NCBI GenBank assembly: GCA_024509875.1
Contig: JAMPIV010013730.1
Location: forward strand, 186,001-250,000
DNA from: Oreohelix idahoensis
Lineage: Eukaryota > Mollusca > Gastropoda > Stylommatophora > Oreohelicidae
Direction of reading: 5' to 3'
Length of the DNA: 64,000 nucleotides
Part shown: positions 21,743 through 31,206 of the stretch, piece after piece
Layout: each line of letters begins with the position of its first letter
Numbering within the stretch: the first letter of the stretch is position 1
Made by a program: the position numbers and the translations under genes
The notes under the pieces: generated by a model
What the model was told of the DNA's origin: nothing
What the model saw: the letters and a program-made list of their open reading frames with translations, nothing else
Database searches by the model: none

Positions 21743-22809
21743 CCAAGGAAGTGAAAAGGATTTTAAAACAACATTACTACGATCCAAAACAACCCGGATC
21801 TTATGGCGGAATCACCCCCTTACAACGTACCACCAAACTTAGTCGTAAAAAAATTGAAGAGTGGTTAGGTCATCAGGACACCTACACCCTACACAAACCG
21901 GTGCGCAGAAAATTTAAACGACGTACGACCATTGCGGGTGGTATCGATCAACAGTTCCAGGCTGATTTAATTGACTTGCGAGGTTTAAAGAAATTCAACG
22001 ATGGGTTTTCCTATCTAGTAACGTGTATTGACGTGTTTAGTAAATTCGCTTGGGCTGTTCCGTTGAAAAACAAGACTGGGACAGCGTTAGTAGCAGCGGT
22101 AAAAACAATTTTTAACAGTCGCAAACCGATAAATTTTCAAACAGACAAAGGCAGTGAGTTCGTCAACAAAACATTCTTAAAGTTTCTTAAAGCTGAGGGG
22201 GTCCATTTCTTCACTACGGAGAATGAGGATACCAAAGCAGCTATTGTCGAGCGGTTTAATCGAACCCTCAAAGAAAAAACATGGCGTTACTTTACCAAAA
22301 CCAACACTCTTCGCTACGTCGACGTGATACAGCAACTGGTCCACAACTACAATTATTCGTATCATCGGAGTATTAAGATGGCGCCGGCTGAAGTTACCCC
22401 GAGCAATCAAGAAGAGGTGTGGGATACGTTGTATTCGATCCCTGAAGTCATCGCCAGAAAAGTCTATTTTAAACCCGGTGATCGCGTGCGGATCGCCCAA
22501 GACAGACAAACTTTTAAAAAGGGTTATACGCCGGCGTGGACAGAAGAACTGTTTACGGTCAGTCGACTAAACCATACAAGACCGGTCACGTACGTACTTA
22601 AAGACGATTCGGGTGAGGAATTGAAAGGTTCTTTTTACCAAGAAGAGCTACAGCGAGTCGGAGACAAGATAGTTTATCGAATCGAGTCCATTTTGGAAGA
22701 ACGCCGAGGTGTCAGGGGTGTAAAAGAATATTTAGTCAAATGGGTCGGATATAACTCGTCATTCAACAGCTGGATTTCCGCCAAACAACTAGCGAGATAT
22801 CGAGACTGA
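21739..22809 (+). CDS. Polinton integrase (RVE family) with C-terminal chromodomain
   Basis: Intact. The catalytic core has D79 or D82 (QADLIDL), D139 (QTDKGSEF) and E174 (AAIVERFNRT), residue numbers counted from the first in-frame ATG at 21730, giving DD-34-E spacing. It inserts the linear element DNA and makes the 6-bp duplication. After the core come an SH3-like region (KPGDRVRI...FKKGYTPAWTEELF) and a chromodomain (about residues 308-356; YRIESILEERR, YLVKWVGY, FNSWI) that probably tethers it to chromatin. I chose ATG 21739 because it overlaps the upstream stop as ATGA; ATG 21730 is possible. The stop TGA shares a base with the ATG of the next gene. Confidence 0.96.
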   Translation: MTKEVKRILKQHYYDPKQPGSYGGITPLQRTTKLSRKKIEEWLGHQDTYTLHKPVRRKFKRRTTIAGGIDQQFQADLIDLRGLKKFNDGFSYLVTCIDVFSKFAWAVPLKNKTGTALVAAVKTIFNSRKPINFQTDKGSEFVNKTFLKFLKAEGVHFFTTENEDTKAAIVERFNRTLKEKTWRYFTKTNTLRYVDVIQQLVHNYNYSYHRSIKMAPAEVTPSNQEEVWDTLYSIPEVIARKVYFKPGDRVRIAQDRQTFKKGYTPAWTEELFTVSRLNHTRPVTYVLKDDSGEELKGSFYQEELQRVGDKIVYRIESILEERRGVRGVKEYLVKWVGYNSSFNSWISAKQLARYRD

Positions 22810-23074
22810 TGGATATTAAAGAAGACGTGAGCACACCAGTTTTGAGGCCACCCCCTCCCAAGACCGCGAGAACCTCGTTCTGGCCTTTTTTGGGAAACTA
22901 GTCCCGCGACTAGAGATCATTTTCATCTGTCAGATGATCGTTATATATGTCGTCATCGGTGTCTCGTTATTCAATCTGAGTCGGAGCAACGCAGAAGGAC
23001 CAGACGGCAAGTTTTGGATCGCTTTAATGAGCAGTTGTCTTGGTTACATGTTACCTAACCCTAAGATAGGATGA
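22809..23074 (+). pseudogene. Small single-span membrane protein of the Polinton
   Basis: ATG at 22809 overlaps the integrase stop (TGATG). A proline-rich N-terminus (TPVLRPPPPK) is followed by a one-base frame change near 22895. In the new frame there is a hydrophobic segment (IIFICQMIVIYVVIGVSLF), then a second moderately hydrophobic stretch ending LGYMLPNPKIG and a TGA at 23072-23074. That TGA overlaps the minor capsid start in ATGA. About 88 residues. Small membrane proteins at this position occur in related elements as I recall; function unknown. Confidence 0.65.
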
Positions 23075-23829
23075 GTTTTTACGTGACTTTACCCAGCAAT
23101 GCCTCGATGAAAATATACCCAAACAATAACGCCGGTCACTTTTTCGTCAAATTGCCACAGACTATAGACTTGACTTCGCGTTACGAGGTCGGTTTGGTTG
23201 AGATTCAATTTCCCAAAAGTTATTTTAACGTGCTAGAGGATGATGTATGGATACATTACTTTCCCAACAAAGAAGATGAGTCTATACTACTCACGTTACC
23301 CGCTGGTCTATACACGTCACCCGACACGCTGATCGACGAGTTGAATCGTTTGCTTTTAGCCACGGATGTGGATGAAAAAGCCCGAGTTAGATTCCATTTT
23401 AACAATAATAAGGCCACCTTGAATCTGTATGATCCGGAGGTTGAAGTTAGAATTAGCGAGACGTTGAAACACATGTTAGGTTTTCCTGCCTCGCTCGCCA
23501 CAGACATCGACCCAATACTACGAGGGGAGACTGAAGTACAAATGGATAGCGACATGAAAAATGTATACGTGTACTGCGATCTCGTAGCGGCGAGACCGGT
23601 TGGAGATGCCTCTGTCCCTTTGTTACGGATTGTTCCTATTTTGGATAGGACTACTGCTTCTGTTTTCAGGATTTACGACAAGCCACATTACGTACCACTG
23701 AGCCGTTTTTCGTTTGACGCGGTGGAAATCCTTTTAACTAACGATCAGGGTAAGACTATCCCATTCACTAGCGGAGCTTCGGTGTTGACACTACACTTCC
23801 GAACTCACAGACGGTTTGAATTTGAATAG
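23071..23829 (+). CDS. Polinton minor capsid (penton-type single jelly-roll) protein
   Basis: A 252-residue open frame from an ATG overlapping the preceding stop. The N-terminus (MSFYVTLPSNASMKIYPNN, then HFFVKLPQTIDL) and the beta-rich remainder match the Polinton minor capsid protein. That protein is homologous to jelly-roll pentons of related double-stranded DNA viruses and is expected at capsid vertices. There is no break in frame, unlike the major capsid gene two genes downstream. Confidence 0.9.
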   Translation: MSFYVTLPSNASMKIYPNNNAGHFFVKLPQTIDLTSRYEVGLVEIQFPKSYFNVLEDDVWIHYFPNKEDESILLTLPAGLYTSPDTLIDELNRLLLATDVDEKARVRFHFNNNKATLNLYDPEVEVRISETLKHMLGFPASLATDIDPILRGETEVQMDSDMKNVYVYCDLVAARPVGDASVPLLRIVPILDRTTASVFRIYDKPHYVPLSRFSFDAVEILLTNDQGKTIPFTSGASVLTLHFRTHRRFEFE

Positions 23830-23836
23830 AAACAAA

Positions 23837-24304
23837 ATGGTCAGACACGTACCTATCCGACGAAATCCCAAAATGTATGAGGAGTTTTACTGCAACCAAG
23901 CTAGTCACGGGATGCCAGTGTTTATCGGAGGCAGAAGTCAAAGAGGACATGGTTTGGGTAGTTTTTTCGGCGGGCTCGGTCGCATGGTTCTCCCGTGGTT
24001 AAAAACTGGAGGCAAAGCTTTACTCAGAGAAGGGCTTGGGACCGGTCTACAGGTCGCGAGCGATGCGTTAGCCGGCAGAAATGTTGGTGAGGCAGTTCGT
24101 GAACGAGCCAAGGAGTCGGGTCAACGTTTATTACAGGGAGCGGTTAAACACCTCACCACTAACCAATCAGGTAGTGGGCTTATAAGAAAAAGAAAAACGA
24201 GAGCTGCCCCACCTGGCGAGCCGAAACGAATAAAACGCAGTAACCGAGCTCGGCCTTCTCATTCTCACCAGAAGAAGCGAAGGTACTCTGATATATTTGA
24301 ATGA
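23837..24304 (+). CDS. Glycine- and arginine-rich pVI-like Polinton protein
   Basis: A 155-residue frame. A glycine-rich, amphipathic segment (GHGLGSFFGGLGRMVLPWLK) is followed by a helical region and a very basic tail (RKRKTRAAPPGEPKRIKRS) ending RRYSDIFE. The shape is like adenovirus-type internal capsid or core proteins (pVI/pX-like), and proteins like it sit between minor and major capsid genes in Polintons. A capsid-lining or DNA-condensing role is inferred. The start may instead be ATG 23816. The stop overlaps the next start (ATGA at 24301). Confidence 0.75.
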   Translation: MVRHVPIRRNPKMYEEFYCNQASHGMPVFIGGRSQRGHGLGSFFGGLGRMVLPWLKTGGKALLREGLGTGLQVASDALAGRNVGEAVRERAKESGQRLLQGAVKHLTTNQSGSGLIRKRKTRAAPPGEPKRIKRSNRARPSHSHQKKRRYSDIFE

Positions 24305-25609
24305 TGGCGCTTATTCACCCCAGCTCGTGCGAGTGTCTTCACAGTGGTCTAGATTTGTTTAGCGTACCACCAACGCAGACAGCCGTAGAAGAGGGACAAT
24401 TTGTGGAGATACATCCGTTGGCCGCCTTAGCCCCCGAAGCCCCGGTGGAATTTGTAATATCGGGAAACGGTGAAGAATATCTAGATTTGTTCAATACTTT
24501 TCTGCACGTGCGAGCCAAAATTACGTTAGCTAATGGCGGCGCATTACCCGCTGACGCAGAGGTGGCCCCGATCAACTATTACTGCACAGTTTATTCTCAC
24601 AAGTCGACGTTTCACTGAACGACACGCTGATTACACCCAGCGAGAACACCTACCCTTATAGAGCTTACCTGGAAGCCACGTTGAATTACGGGGAGGAAGC
24701 CAAACGAGGCCATCTGACATCGGCTCTGTTTTACAAAGACATGCCAAATTTTATTACGGACACAATTGGTGATAATAACAACGGGTTAAGACTGCGTCGG
24801 CATGTAGCGGGTGGTTCTTAGGAGATTGATATGATGGGTCGGATGCATTCAGATATCTTCGCTCAAGATCGTTACCTGTTAAATGGTGTGACCGTTAAAG
24901 TAAAACTCACCCCGTCTAAAGATGCCTTCAACGTGCTGGGACACGACCCCACCGCTGGTTATAAATCTATTATAACTTATGCGGCCTTGGTTGTCCGGAA
25001 AGCCAAATTAAATCCCGCCGTCTCTCTAGCCCACGAGAAAGCCTTGGTGCGAGGTAATGCAAAGTACCCCTTGAAACGAGTTGCGCTAAAAACTTTCTCT
25101 ATCCCTAGAGGTATGCTATCGCACATGCAGGATAATCTGTTTCTCAGTCAAACACCCACACGGATCGTGATTGGTCTAGTCACTTCGACCGCTTTTAATG
25201 GGTCGTACACGTCTAATCTGTTCAATTTCGCTACCTTTGGTCTGATATATTTGAATGTCAGCGCGGACGGCAGAACAGTCAGCGGCAAGCCTTTGTCCAT
25301 GGATTATTAACACAACCAGTGAGAGCCTTCTTTGGGACGAATCTAGCTATGGGACTGGTTGGTAAAGACGCCGGCAACGATCTCGAGTATAGACATTTTA
25401 AGCATGGATACGCCTTATACGCCTTTGACCTCACCCCCAGTCTACTGGACGGTGACCAGTTTGAGATGGCCAAGTCGGGCCCTGTCTCAGTAGAACTTAA
25501 ATTCGCCGAGGTCACACCCGAACCATTACAGGTTCTCGTCTACGCCGAGCAAGACTCGATCTTGGAGATCTCGAAATCCCGCCAAGTTTTGACAGACTAC
25601 ACCACATAG
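24301..25609 (+). pseudogene. Polinton major capsid protein (double jelly-roll), frameshifted
   Basis: Start at ATG 24301 or 24304. The N-terminal part (HPSSCECLHSGLDLFSVPPTQT, GEEYLDLFNT) is characteristic of the Polinton major capsid protein, which would form the icosahedral shell. The frame shifts near 24585. An in-frame TAG is at about 24820, then a long open part from 24831 carries HSDIFAQDRYLLNGV and FSIPRGMLSHMQDNLF. A further shift near 25305 leads to the last segment (GYALYAFDLTPSL), ending at 25607. With three lesions it cannot make full-length protein. About 435 codons in total is short relative to the usual length, implying some internal deletion. Confidence 0.93.
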
Positions 25610-25612
25610 ACA

Positions 25613-26071
25613 ATGAACACAGACGAGATACGGACCATCCTCCTGTCAGATATATTTGTTAAACGAACTGGGCTCGTTAAAGTTTTAGCTCGTGACCAAT
25701 TACCTCTACGCATCGATCCGACCAAGACGGCTGCTTTCGTCATCAACACTGATCCTAGTTATCGCCCCGGTGACCACTGGGTCGCTCTATATTATAACGG
25801 CCTTGGTACTTTTGAATATTTTGATTCTTTCGGCCTACCACCTCCACACCCGGACCTGATTAATTTTATAGCCAGAAACTCTACTCGACCTGTTAACTAC
25901 AACGCCAGACATTTACAAGATGTAGTCACCAACGTTTGTGGGCTCTACGCCATTTATTTCATCTTGATCAAAACACGAGGTGGTACTATGCAGCGCCAAC
26001 GATCGATTAATTTTTCGATTAGTCAGAGGAACCACCAGATGGCTTTCATAGACAAAGGAAGAGATCAATAG
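25613..26071 (+). pseudogene. Adenain-like cysteine protease, probable frameshift near the C-terminus
   Basis: A maturation protease of the C5/Ulp1-like fold expected to process capsid proteins. The order of catalytic residues is visible: H55 in GDHWVALY, D71 in EYFDSFG, Q102 in HLQDVV and C109 in TNVCGLYA. It starts 3 bases after the major capsid stop. The final ~30 residues look unlike the family. The +1 frame after about 25985 gives a more family-like end, so a small indel probably truncated the tail. The core itself is unbroken. Confidence 0.85.
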
Positions 26072-26271
26072 ACAGGTGTGTGTATTTTTCGCTATCGGGT
26101 TTCTCCCCACGCCAACACGTCCATGTGTCATTGTTCCCACGCAAAACATCGACGAATCACGACCTGGCTAACACACGATTCTGGTCATACGATCGATGTT
26201 CGACGAATCAAATCCTAGCTAGGGCACGCCTCAAAAAACCAGATTGAACTGGTATTCCGGTATTTAAACAC
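26072..26271. other. Spacer between protease and PC4-like gene
   Basis: About 200 bp without an ORF. It repeats the word acgaatca(cg/aa) twice near 26150 and 26205, each preceded by a catcgacg / gttcgacg word. Confidence 0.4.
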
Positions 26272-26334
26272 TTGGAAGACCCAGACACTTTATTCAAACG
26301 TTGGTGTGATAACGACAGATACATCTCGTTGAAA

Positions 26335-26901
26335 ATGACTGCTCCCACCAACTGGGTCTATATCAAAAGAAGTGATGAAATGCTTAAACATTTGGCTAGT
26401 GGTCTGAAGGCTGCGTCTGTAAGTGTTTACCGAGGTCAACCTTTACTACACGTGCGAAAATATTTTGGTGAATCCTACCTCAAATTTCCTACCAAAACCG
26501 GCATTACGTTAACTCGATCCGAGTTTGACCATTTGTTGACATTACAGAGTGAAATCCTCGCCGAATTTGACCGATTACAGCCACCAAGCACGGATACCTA
26601 TCCTACTACTTGTACCACTAACACGTTTGACCAGTACATCAACTCCAGCTGTTACCAACCAATATCAACAGAACCGAGTTTGTTTCCTACCACAGACCTG
26701 GCCGATGTCCCTAATCTACCGCCGAAGAAACCTACCACCTTCACTAACCTGTTTGACGAATACATGAACTCTAGCTGTCCAGTATCCCCAGACCCGAGTT
26801 GGTTTCCTACGACCACCACCACAGACACCCACCTGGCCGATGTCCCTAATCTACCACCGAAGAAGAAGAAACCTACCAAGCGGCTGAGAGTTGTCCTTTA
26901 G
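26335..26901 (+). CDS. PC4/Sub1-like protein with duplicated tail, last gene of the right arm
   Basis: ATG at 26335 is preferred; the frame is open from 26272 but only with a TTG codon there. Residues counted from 26272: about 50-90 (VSVYRGQPLLHVRKYF, LKFPTKTGITLTRSEFDHL) resemble the single-stranded-DNA-binding fold of transcriptional coactivator PC4. The C-terminal half is two copies of one module, each with FD-Y-NSSC and LADVPNLPPKK, ending in a basic tail (KKKKPTKRLRVVL). The stop codon lies at the first base of the right terminal repeat. A replication or transcription role is inferred from the fold only. The first ATG leaves a slightly short N-terminus, so the 5' end may be damaged. Confidence 0.65.
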   Translation: MTAPTNWVYIKRSDEMLKHLASGLKAASVSVYRGQPLLHVRKYFGESYLKFPTKTGITLTRSEFDHLLTLQSEILAEFDRLQPPSTDTYPTTCTTNTFDQYINSSCYQPISTEPSLFPTTDLADVPNLPPKKPTTFTNLFDEYMNSSCPVSPDPSWFPTTTTTDTHLADVPNLPPKKKKPTKRLRVVL

Positions 26902-27536
26902 TATTTGAAAAAAATAAAACTATATTAACTAAAATTCATTTTTGTTACCTATATCGTCTGTTGTCTATCGTCTAATTGTTTGTCTAAATATATCGTCTAA
27001 CTGTTCGTATAACTGTTCGTCTAACTGTTATCTATAAATATCGTCTTCTTGTTATCGTCTAACTATTATCCTCTTCCTATTATCGTCTTCTTGTTGTCTA
27101 AATATATCGTCTTCTTGTTATCTAAATATATGTCTAAATATATCTTCCTATTGTCTAAATATATCATCTTCCTGCTGTCTCAAGTCTTCTTGTTATCTCT
27201 AAATATACCTCTAACTATTATCGTCTTCTTGTTATCTAAATATATGTCTAAATATATATCTTCCTATTATCGTCTCCCTATTATCGCCTTCCTATTGTCT
27301 CAATAAACATCGTCTAACTGTTATCTAAATATATCATCTAAATATAACCTCTTCTTGTTATCTCAAGTACGCCATCTTGCGCCTCTACATTTTCCTTATA
27401 TAAAAGTCACGCGCCTCCACAAAGCGCCTCCACAAAGCGCCTCCACGCGCGCCTCCACATTTTCCTTATATAAAAAGTCACGCGCCTCCACAAAGCGCCT
27501 CCACAATACTACCTAAGTCCAACATCCTCTACTACT
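26901..27536 (-). repeat. Polinton right terminal inverted repeat
   Basis: 636 bp, inverted relative to 5611-6175, ending ...CTACTACT directly before TCCGGA. It is ~70 bp longer than the left copy because a TATATAA-containing unit is tandemly duplicated (about 27379-27446 and 27450-27505). The inner part is the same degenerate short-motif array. Confidence 0.93.
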
Positions 27537-27542
27537 TCCGGA
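27537..27542. repeat. Polinton target-site duplication, right
   Basis: TCCGGA, identical to 5605-5610. Confidence 0.85.
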
Positions 27543-28132
27543 ACAACACTCAGAGCGTTGGTCAGATTTGACACCCGTGCCAAAACAGCTCTCTGAGCGT
27601 TGTTTTAGTCTGTCAAGAATTAAAATTACGGCACAGGGTGGAAAATAATTGTGGAGTCAAAGAGGGGACACAGCCCTTTTAAGTAGGAAAAAAGGCTAGT
27701 CCGAAATTTACCTGGGTTAAAAACCCTACCTGGGTTACAAATAAATTTTCCGATCGGTCAACTAGAGATCTACCAAACGATCCTCCTACCAAACGACCGG
27801 TTGCCGGCCCCTGCTTTATACGGCTAAATATGCTTGGCATACTGGTGTGTTGCAGGTGTCTACTTGGTGTGCCGTGACACCAGACAGAGTACAGCATAAA
27901 ATGGTATACAAAATTAAAATATTACGAAAAGAAACCCACACGTACAATTTTACAAATAATAAGTTGGGCTATCACCATTCACCAATCAATCAAACATAGT
28001 AAGAATAATAATTAATCTAAATAAACAACAAACAAATCTCCCGATCAAACTAGCAGAAATTTGTCACCTGTCCTCGGTAGAAAGACGGCGAATTCTGTTT
28101 AGTTAACTAACTCCAGAGGAGTATAAACCTCT
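27543..28132. other. Flank of the Polinton, no gene seen
   Basis: It contains two copies of a (t/c)agagcgttg / ctgagcgttgt word and repeats of taccaaacga and acctgggtta. The sequence on both sides of the Polinton shares 'actcc-gaacaac', so the insertion site was in a short repetitive stretch. Confidence 0.4.
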
Positions 28133-28215
28133 CTAGTTGGAAATCACCACATAAATATCCCTGAGCGCTTAAGTCAGAAGTGCTCAGGGATATTTATAAG
28201 GTGATTTCCACCTAG
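28133..28215. repeat. Long imperfect palindrome (~38-bp arms)
   Basis: The left arm ggaaatcacc-a-cataaatatccctgag and the right arm ctcagggatatttataaggtgatttcc pair over about 38 bases with a few mismatches around a short loop (about aagtcaga). It could be a small foldback element or a transcribed hairpin. Confidence 0.9.
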
Positions 28216-28264
28216 AGATCAAGCCGAACAGGGCGACTAACACGAGGTTGTGCGCCCTGGTATT

Positions 28265-30253
28265 TGTCGTAGATTTTTTTGATAGGGAAATTAAGACTTG
28301 GGTTGGTCCCTTCTGAATAGGTTAGAATGAGTGATAGCCACAGTGAGATGTGATATTAGAGATAGAGTTCCACGAGTGAGATGGTAGAAATTTATACAGG
28401 CTGTGCCGGAAAATCGAGAATCTCTCTCTCTCTTTCCGCCTATCTTCCACAACAGATCCAAGAAAGTCAGACAGTCTATAAAAAAATAGGTATATTAATA
28501 TATATCTATCCACTCACGTGCCCGCACATACAAGTGACGACAGTTAGACACACAGACGTGGGAACAACTATAACAATGATTATATATATATTATGGGAAC
28601 GAACTGACCACCACACTGAAATAAATGTAGGTATAGTTTAATTATCATAGTAAACTTACATCACAACATATAAAATACATCAAAAGCATACACATAGTTA
28701 TAAAAAAATTCAAGGAATGCTACAATAGTGATAGACCCGTTTGTATGGTCCTCCCCTGGATATATAGTTCACAGTTCCAAGGAGTTACAGATGCATATGA
28801 TTGAGTCTATGGTTTCCCCCTTTTAAAGTATGGACAGACTTGATACTCTGCTTTATTCTAAGGGTAACTATTGTTAGCAATAACTTGCATAAAGGAAATT
28901 ACAACGTGGGTGACTCAAACAAAGAACATCCTTCAGTCTACTTTCACTCGGTTCTTTCATCAGGGCCCTGATATACTTACAATCGTGCTGTGGTTCGCCG
29001 TCTGGCGCAAACTTTGGGACACTCACACTTTTTATCTGTTACTGTCGTTTAATGAAACAGATCCCAGCTCTGCAGATTTGTTTGTTGGTTTCATCAAAAT
29101 GGATCTGGGGAGCGTCTGCTTCATGCGATAGTTATTTCAGACTAAAGTTAGAGTCACTTGACTCACGAGGTAAGAATTAGGCTTAAACGAGCACACAATG
29201 TCAGAACACGAGGTTTCCCTTAATTAGGACGATGACCGGTGGACAACTTCTCTCAACAAATAATCTTGGTTCACCACACACTTGTTAACAATGTCGGAAA
29301 GTTAATGTTTTAGATTTCTGTAATTTTTCTCGCCACAAGGCAGCATGTACATTAGAGTTAGTGTAGAAAATATGCACTGGCTCAAAGGCCCAGTAAAAGC
29401 ATTTATTAGGTATGTCTCTGTACAAAAAACGCCGGCAAAGTTTGGGTTACCCCTGTATTCACTCCCCACACAGAACTACAGACTAAAACGTGAACTAGAA
29501 TACTGCAATCTAATGGTAGTCTAGAACTCGACAAAATGGCCAAGAAACTCAGACTTCGCCAAAACACAGATATTAGATCTAGCACAGCGATCTGTCTACT
29601 GCAACATTTTAGGAGTCAGAATGAAAATAAAGTTTAACATTCTGGTTATATCTATTACCAGACAAAGGGGTCCCAACTTTATTTCGCCAAACGAAATAAT
29701 CTCCCCTTTTCCGTCTAAAACACTTTACATCAACTAGAAGACTACCATGAACTGACACTCGTGCGTTTTCACACCTCACGCTGACCAGGCCAATAGTAAG
29801 TGCTTTGTCAGCTGAGATTTCCAGACAAATGTCTCAAACTGCTCCGAGGAGATGTCGGCTATCGCGCCTCACTGAGCGCTCAGCCGATACAACTCGTTGT
29901 GGCAGGTGAAAATGCAGACAAATTTGTCGCCTATAGGTCTGGCGAAAGCGAATATTCACAGTGTATTTCGTCTGGTGCAGGGAATGCTGTAGACATATGT
30001 CTGCTCCTAGGTCTGGCCAGACGAATATATTCACAGTTTCTCTCTCTCTCTCTGACACGTTATGTCATAAATGCGTTTATCAGTATGAGAAAGAAAACGG
30101 TAAAGTTGAGAATGGGGAAGAAAATATTTTTCGCAAACGAATGGATGCGAAAAATACAGGAAAAAGGTAAAGAGTGATAATAAAATAGAGGATACGGGTG
30201 AAAGAAAAAGAAGAGGACATAGGCAATTTATGATCAATAAACTCTCTGTGACA
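28265..30253 (-). mobile_element. Solo LTR, family II, copy A (1,989 bp)
   Basis: Starts TGTCGTAG, ends GTGACA, and is flanked by the 5-bp duplication GTATT (28260-28264 and 30254-30258). It is homologous along most of its length to 34074-36537, for example ggttggtcccttctgaatag, cacgagtgagatgg, tcgtgctgtggttcgccgtctggcgcaaac and cgcaaacgaa-gaatgcgaaaaa. Orientation is assigned by comparing its TGTCGTAGATTT end with the TGTCGTAAATTT end of the minus-strand gypsy LTRs. There is no internal coding region, and the ORFs across it are not conserved in copy B. Confidence 0.88.
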
Positions 30254-30258
30254 GTATT

Positions 30259-30894
30259 AACCAGTCTTAATTTGAGCTAAGTAACTTCACAAATAGAAAT
30301 TATCTTCCGTCGCTGCTGTAGATTTGATTACTCTGTGGATATCTTAGAAATTCAGGAACATCTATTTGCAGGGATTCGGTGGATTACTGCTCTCAACTTT
30401 CGTGATATCTTCAACCACGTTGTTATAATGCTTGTAGCATTTGGATCAAGGAATCTGGCGAAACGTGGGCCTACAAATGAGTAAGGTATCAGAAATACAT
30501 ATATCTCCAACTAGTAAATCGTGAAGACCAGTTGCCTTGACCGTATGAAACACAACATGGGACGGGTTAAATCATGTGACGTGCAACCCGTATGCTATGA
30601 AGATGTAACGTATGACCACTATCAAGTAATACAAGGGATAATGGTCATTAAATATGAAATGATGGGATCACGAGCAGGAATATGTATCCAAAACATATGT
30701 GGATCCAGGAAAGGGTCTAAATACAAATCACAGGGGCTTTTTTCGGTGCCAGGCTCTCTGCAATATTCTCGATATGTCAAGAATTATTCCTTATAACAAT
30801 GCATATGGTGTTAAGCTAACTACACAACTTCCCCTCTGCAAGTCGGAGATTCTGAGGAGACAAGAAGCCCTGAGTACTTTCTGAATCTAGTTTA
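30259..30894. other. Intergenic, nothing recognised
   Basis: Short ORFs only, none with recognisable domains. Confidence 0.4.
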
Positions 30895-31206
30895 GGGACC
30901 GAAGATGCATCAAAAGTGATGAATGCAGTAAGCGACCCATAGCTTGACTGCTTGCGTCAGGGTCAGCGAACCAGAGCTGACCAAGACCCTACTCCAAGTG
31001 GTGGTCCTGGAAACAGGCTGCATCACTGAAGTCTGGCTGAGAGAGTAGATATCAAAGAGGGAAGGCTAACCCGGTCCCAAAAATGATGTGACGAAAACGG
31101 ATGTTTCGGGCCGAAAGGCGCAGATATCGCAGCTTTGCTGTAAACGGCGACACAACGTAACAAACATCCTTTTCAGGACGAACACAGAAGAAGAAGAAGA
31201 AGAAGA
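30895..31206 (+). mobile_element. SINE family B, copy 3
   Basis: Begins gggaccgaagatgcatc and ends in (GAA)n. It shares aatgcagtaagcgacccatagc, gcgtcagggtca, gaaaggcgcagatatcgcagct and ccttttcaggacgaac with copies 1 and 2. No convincing target duplication is visible, so its flanks may be eroded. Confidence 0.8.

Larger units (their letters stand above)
5611..27536. mobile_element. Complete Polinton/Maverick element (21,926 bp)
   Basis: A full-length virus-like DNA transposon. It has long terminal inverted repeats, termini AG...CT, and a 6-bp duplication. Family-specific genes present are PolB on the minus strand and, on the plus strand, ATPase, integrase, minor capsid, major capsid and adenain-like protease. 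Such elements are thought to copy themselves by protein-primed replication and to integrate with a retroviral-type integrase. This copy is inactive: PolB, ATPase, membrane protein and major capsid have stops or frameshifts, and PolB is split by a nested insertion of 6.9 kb. Without that insertion the element would be about 15 kb, within the family's usual size range. Confidence 0.96.

Noticed and set aside
26272..26334. TTG at 26272 as the start of the PC4-like gene
   Set aside because: An animal gene would rarely use TTG. ATG at 26335 is available, although the 5' end may be damaged.
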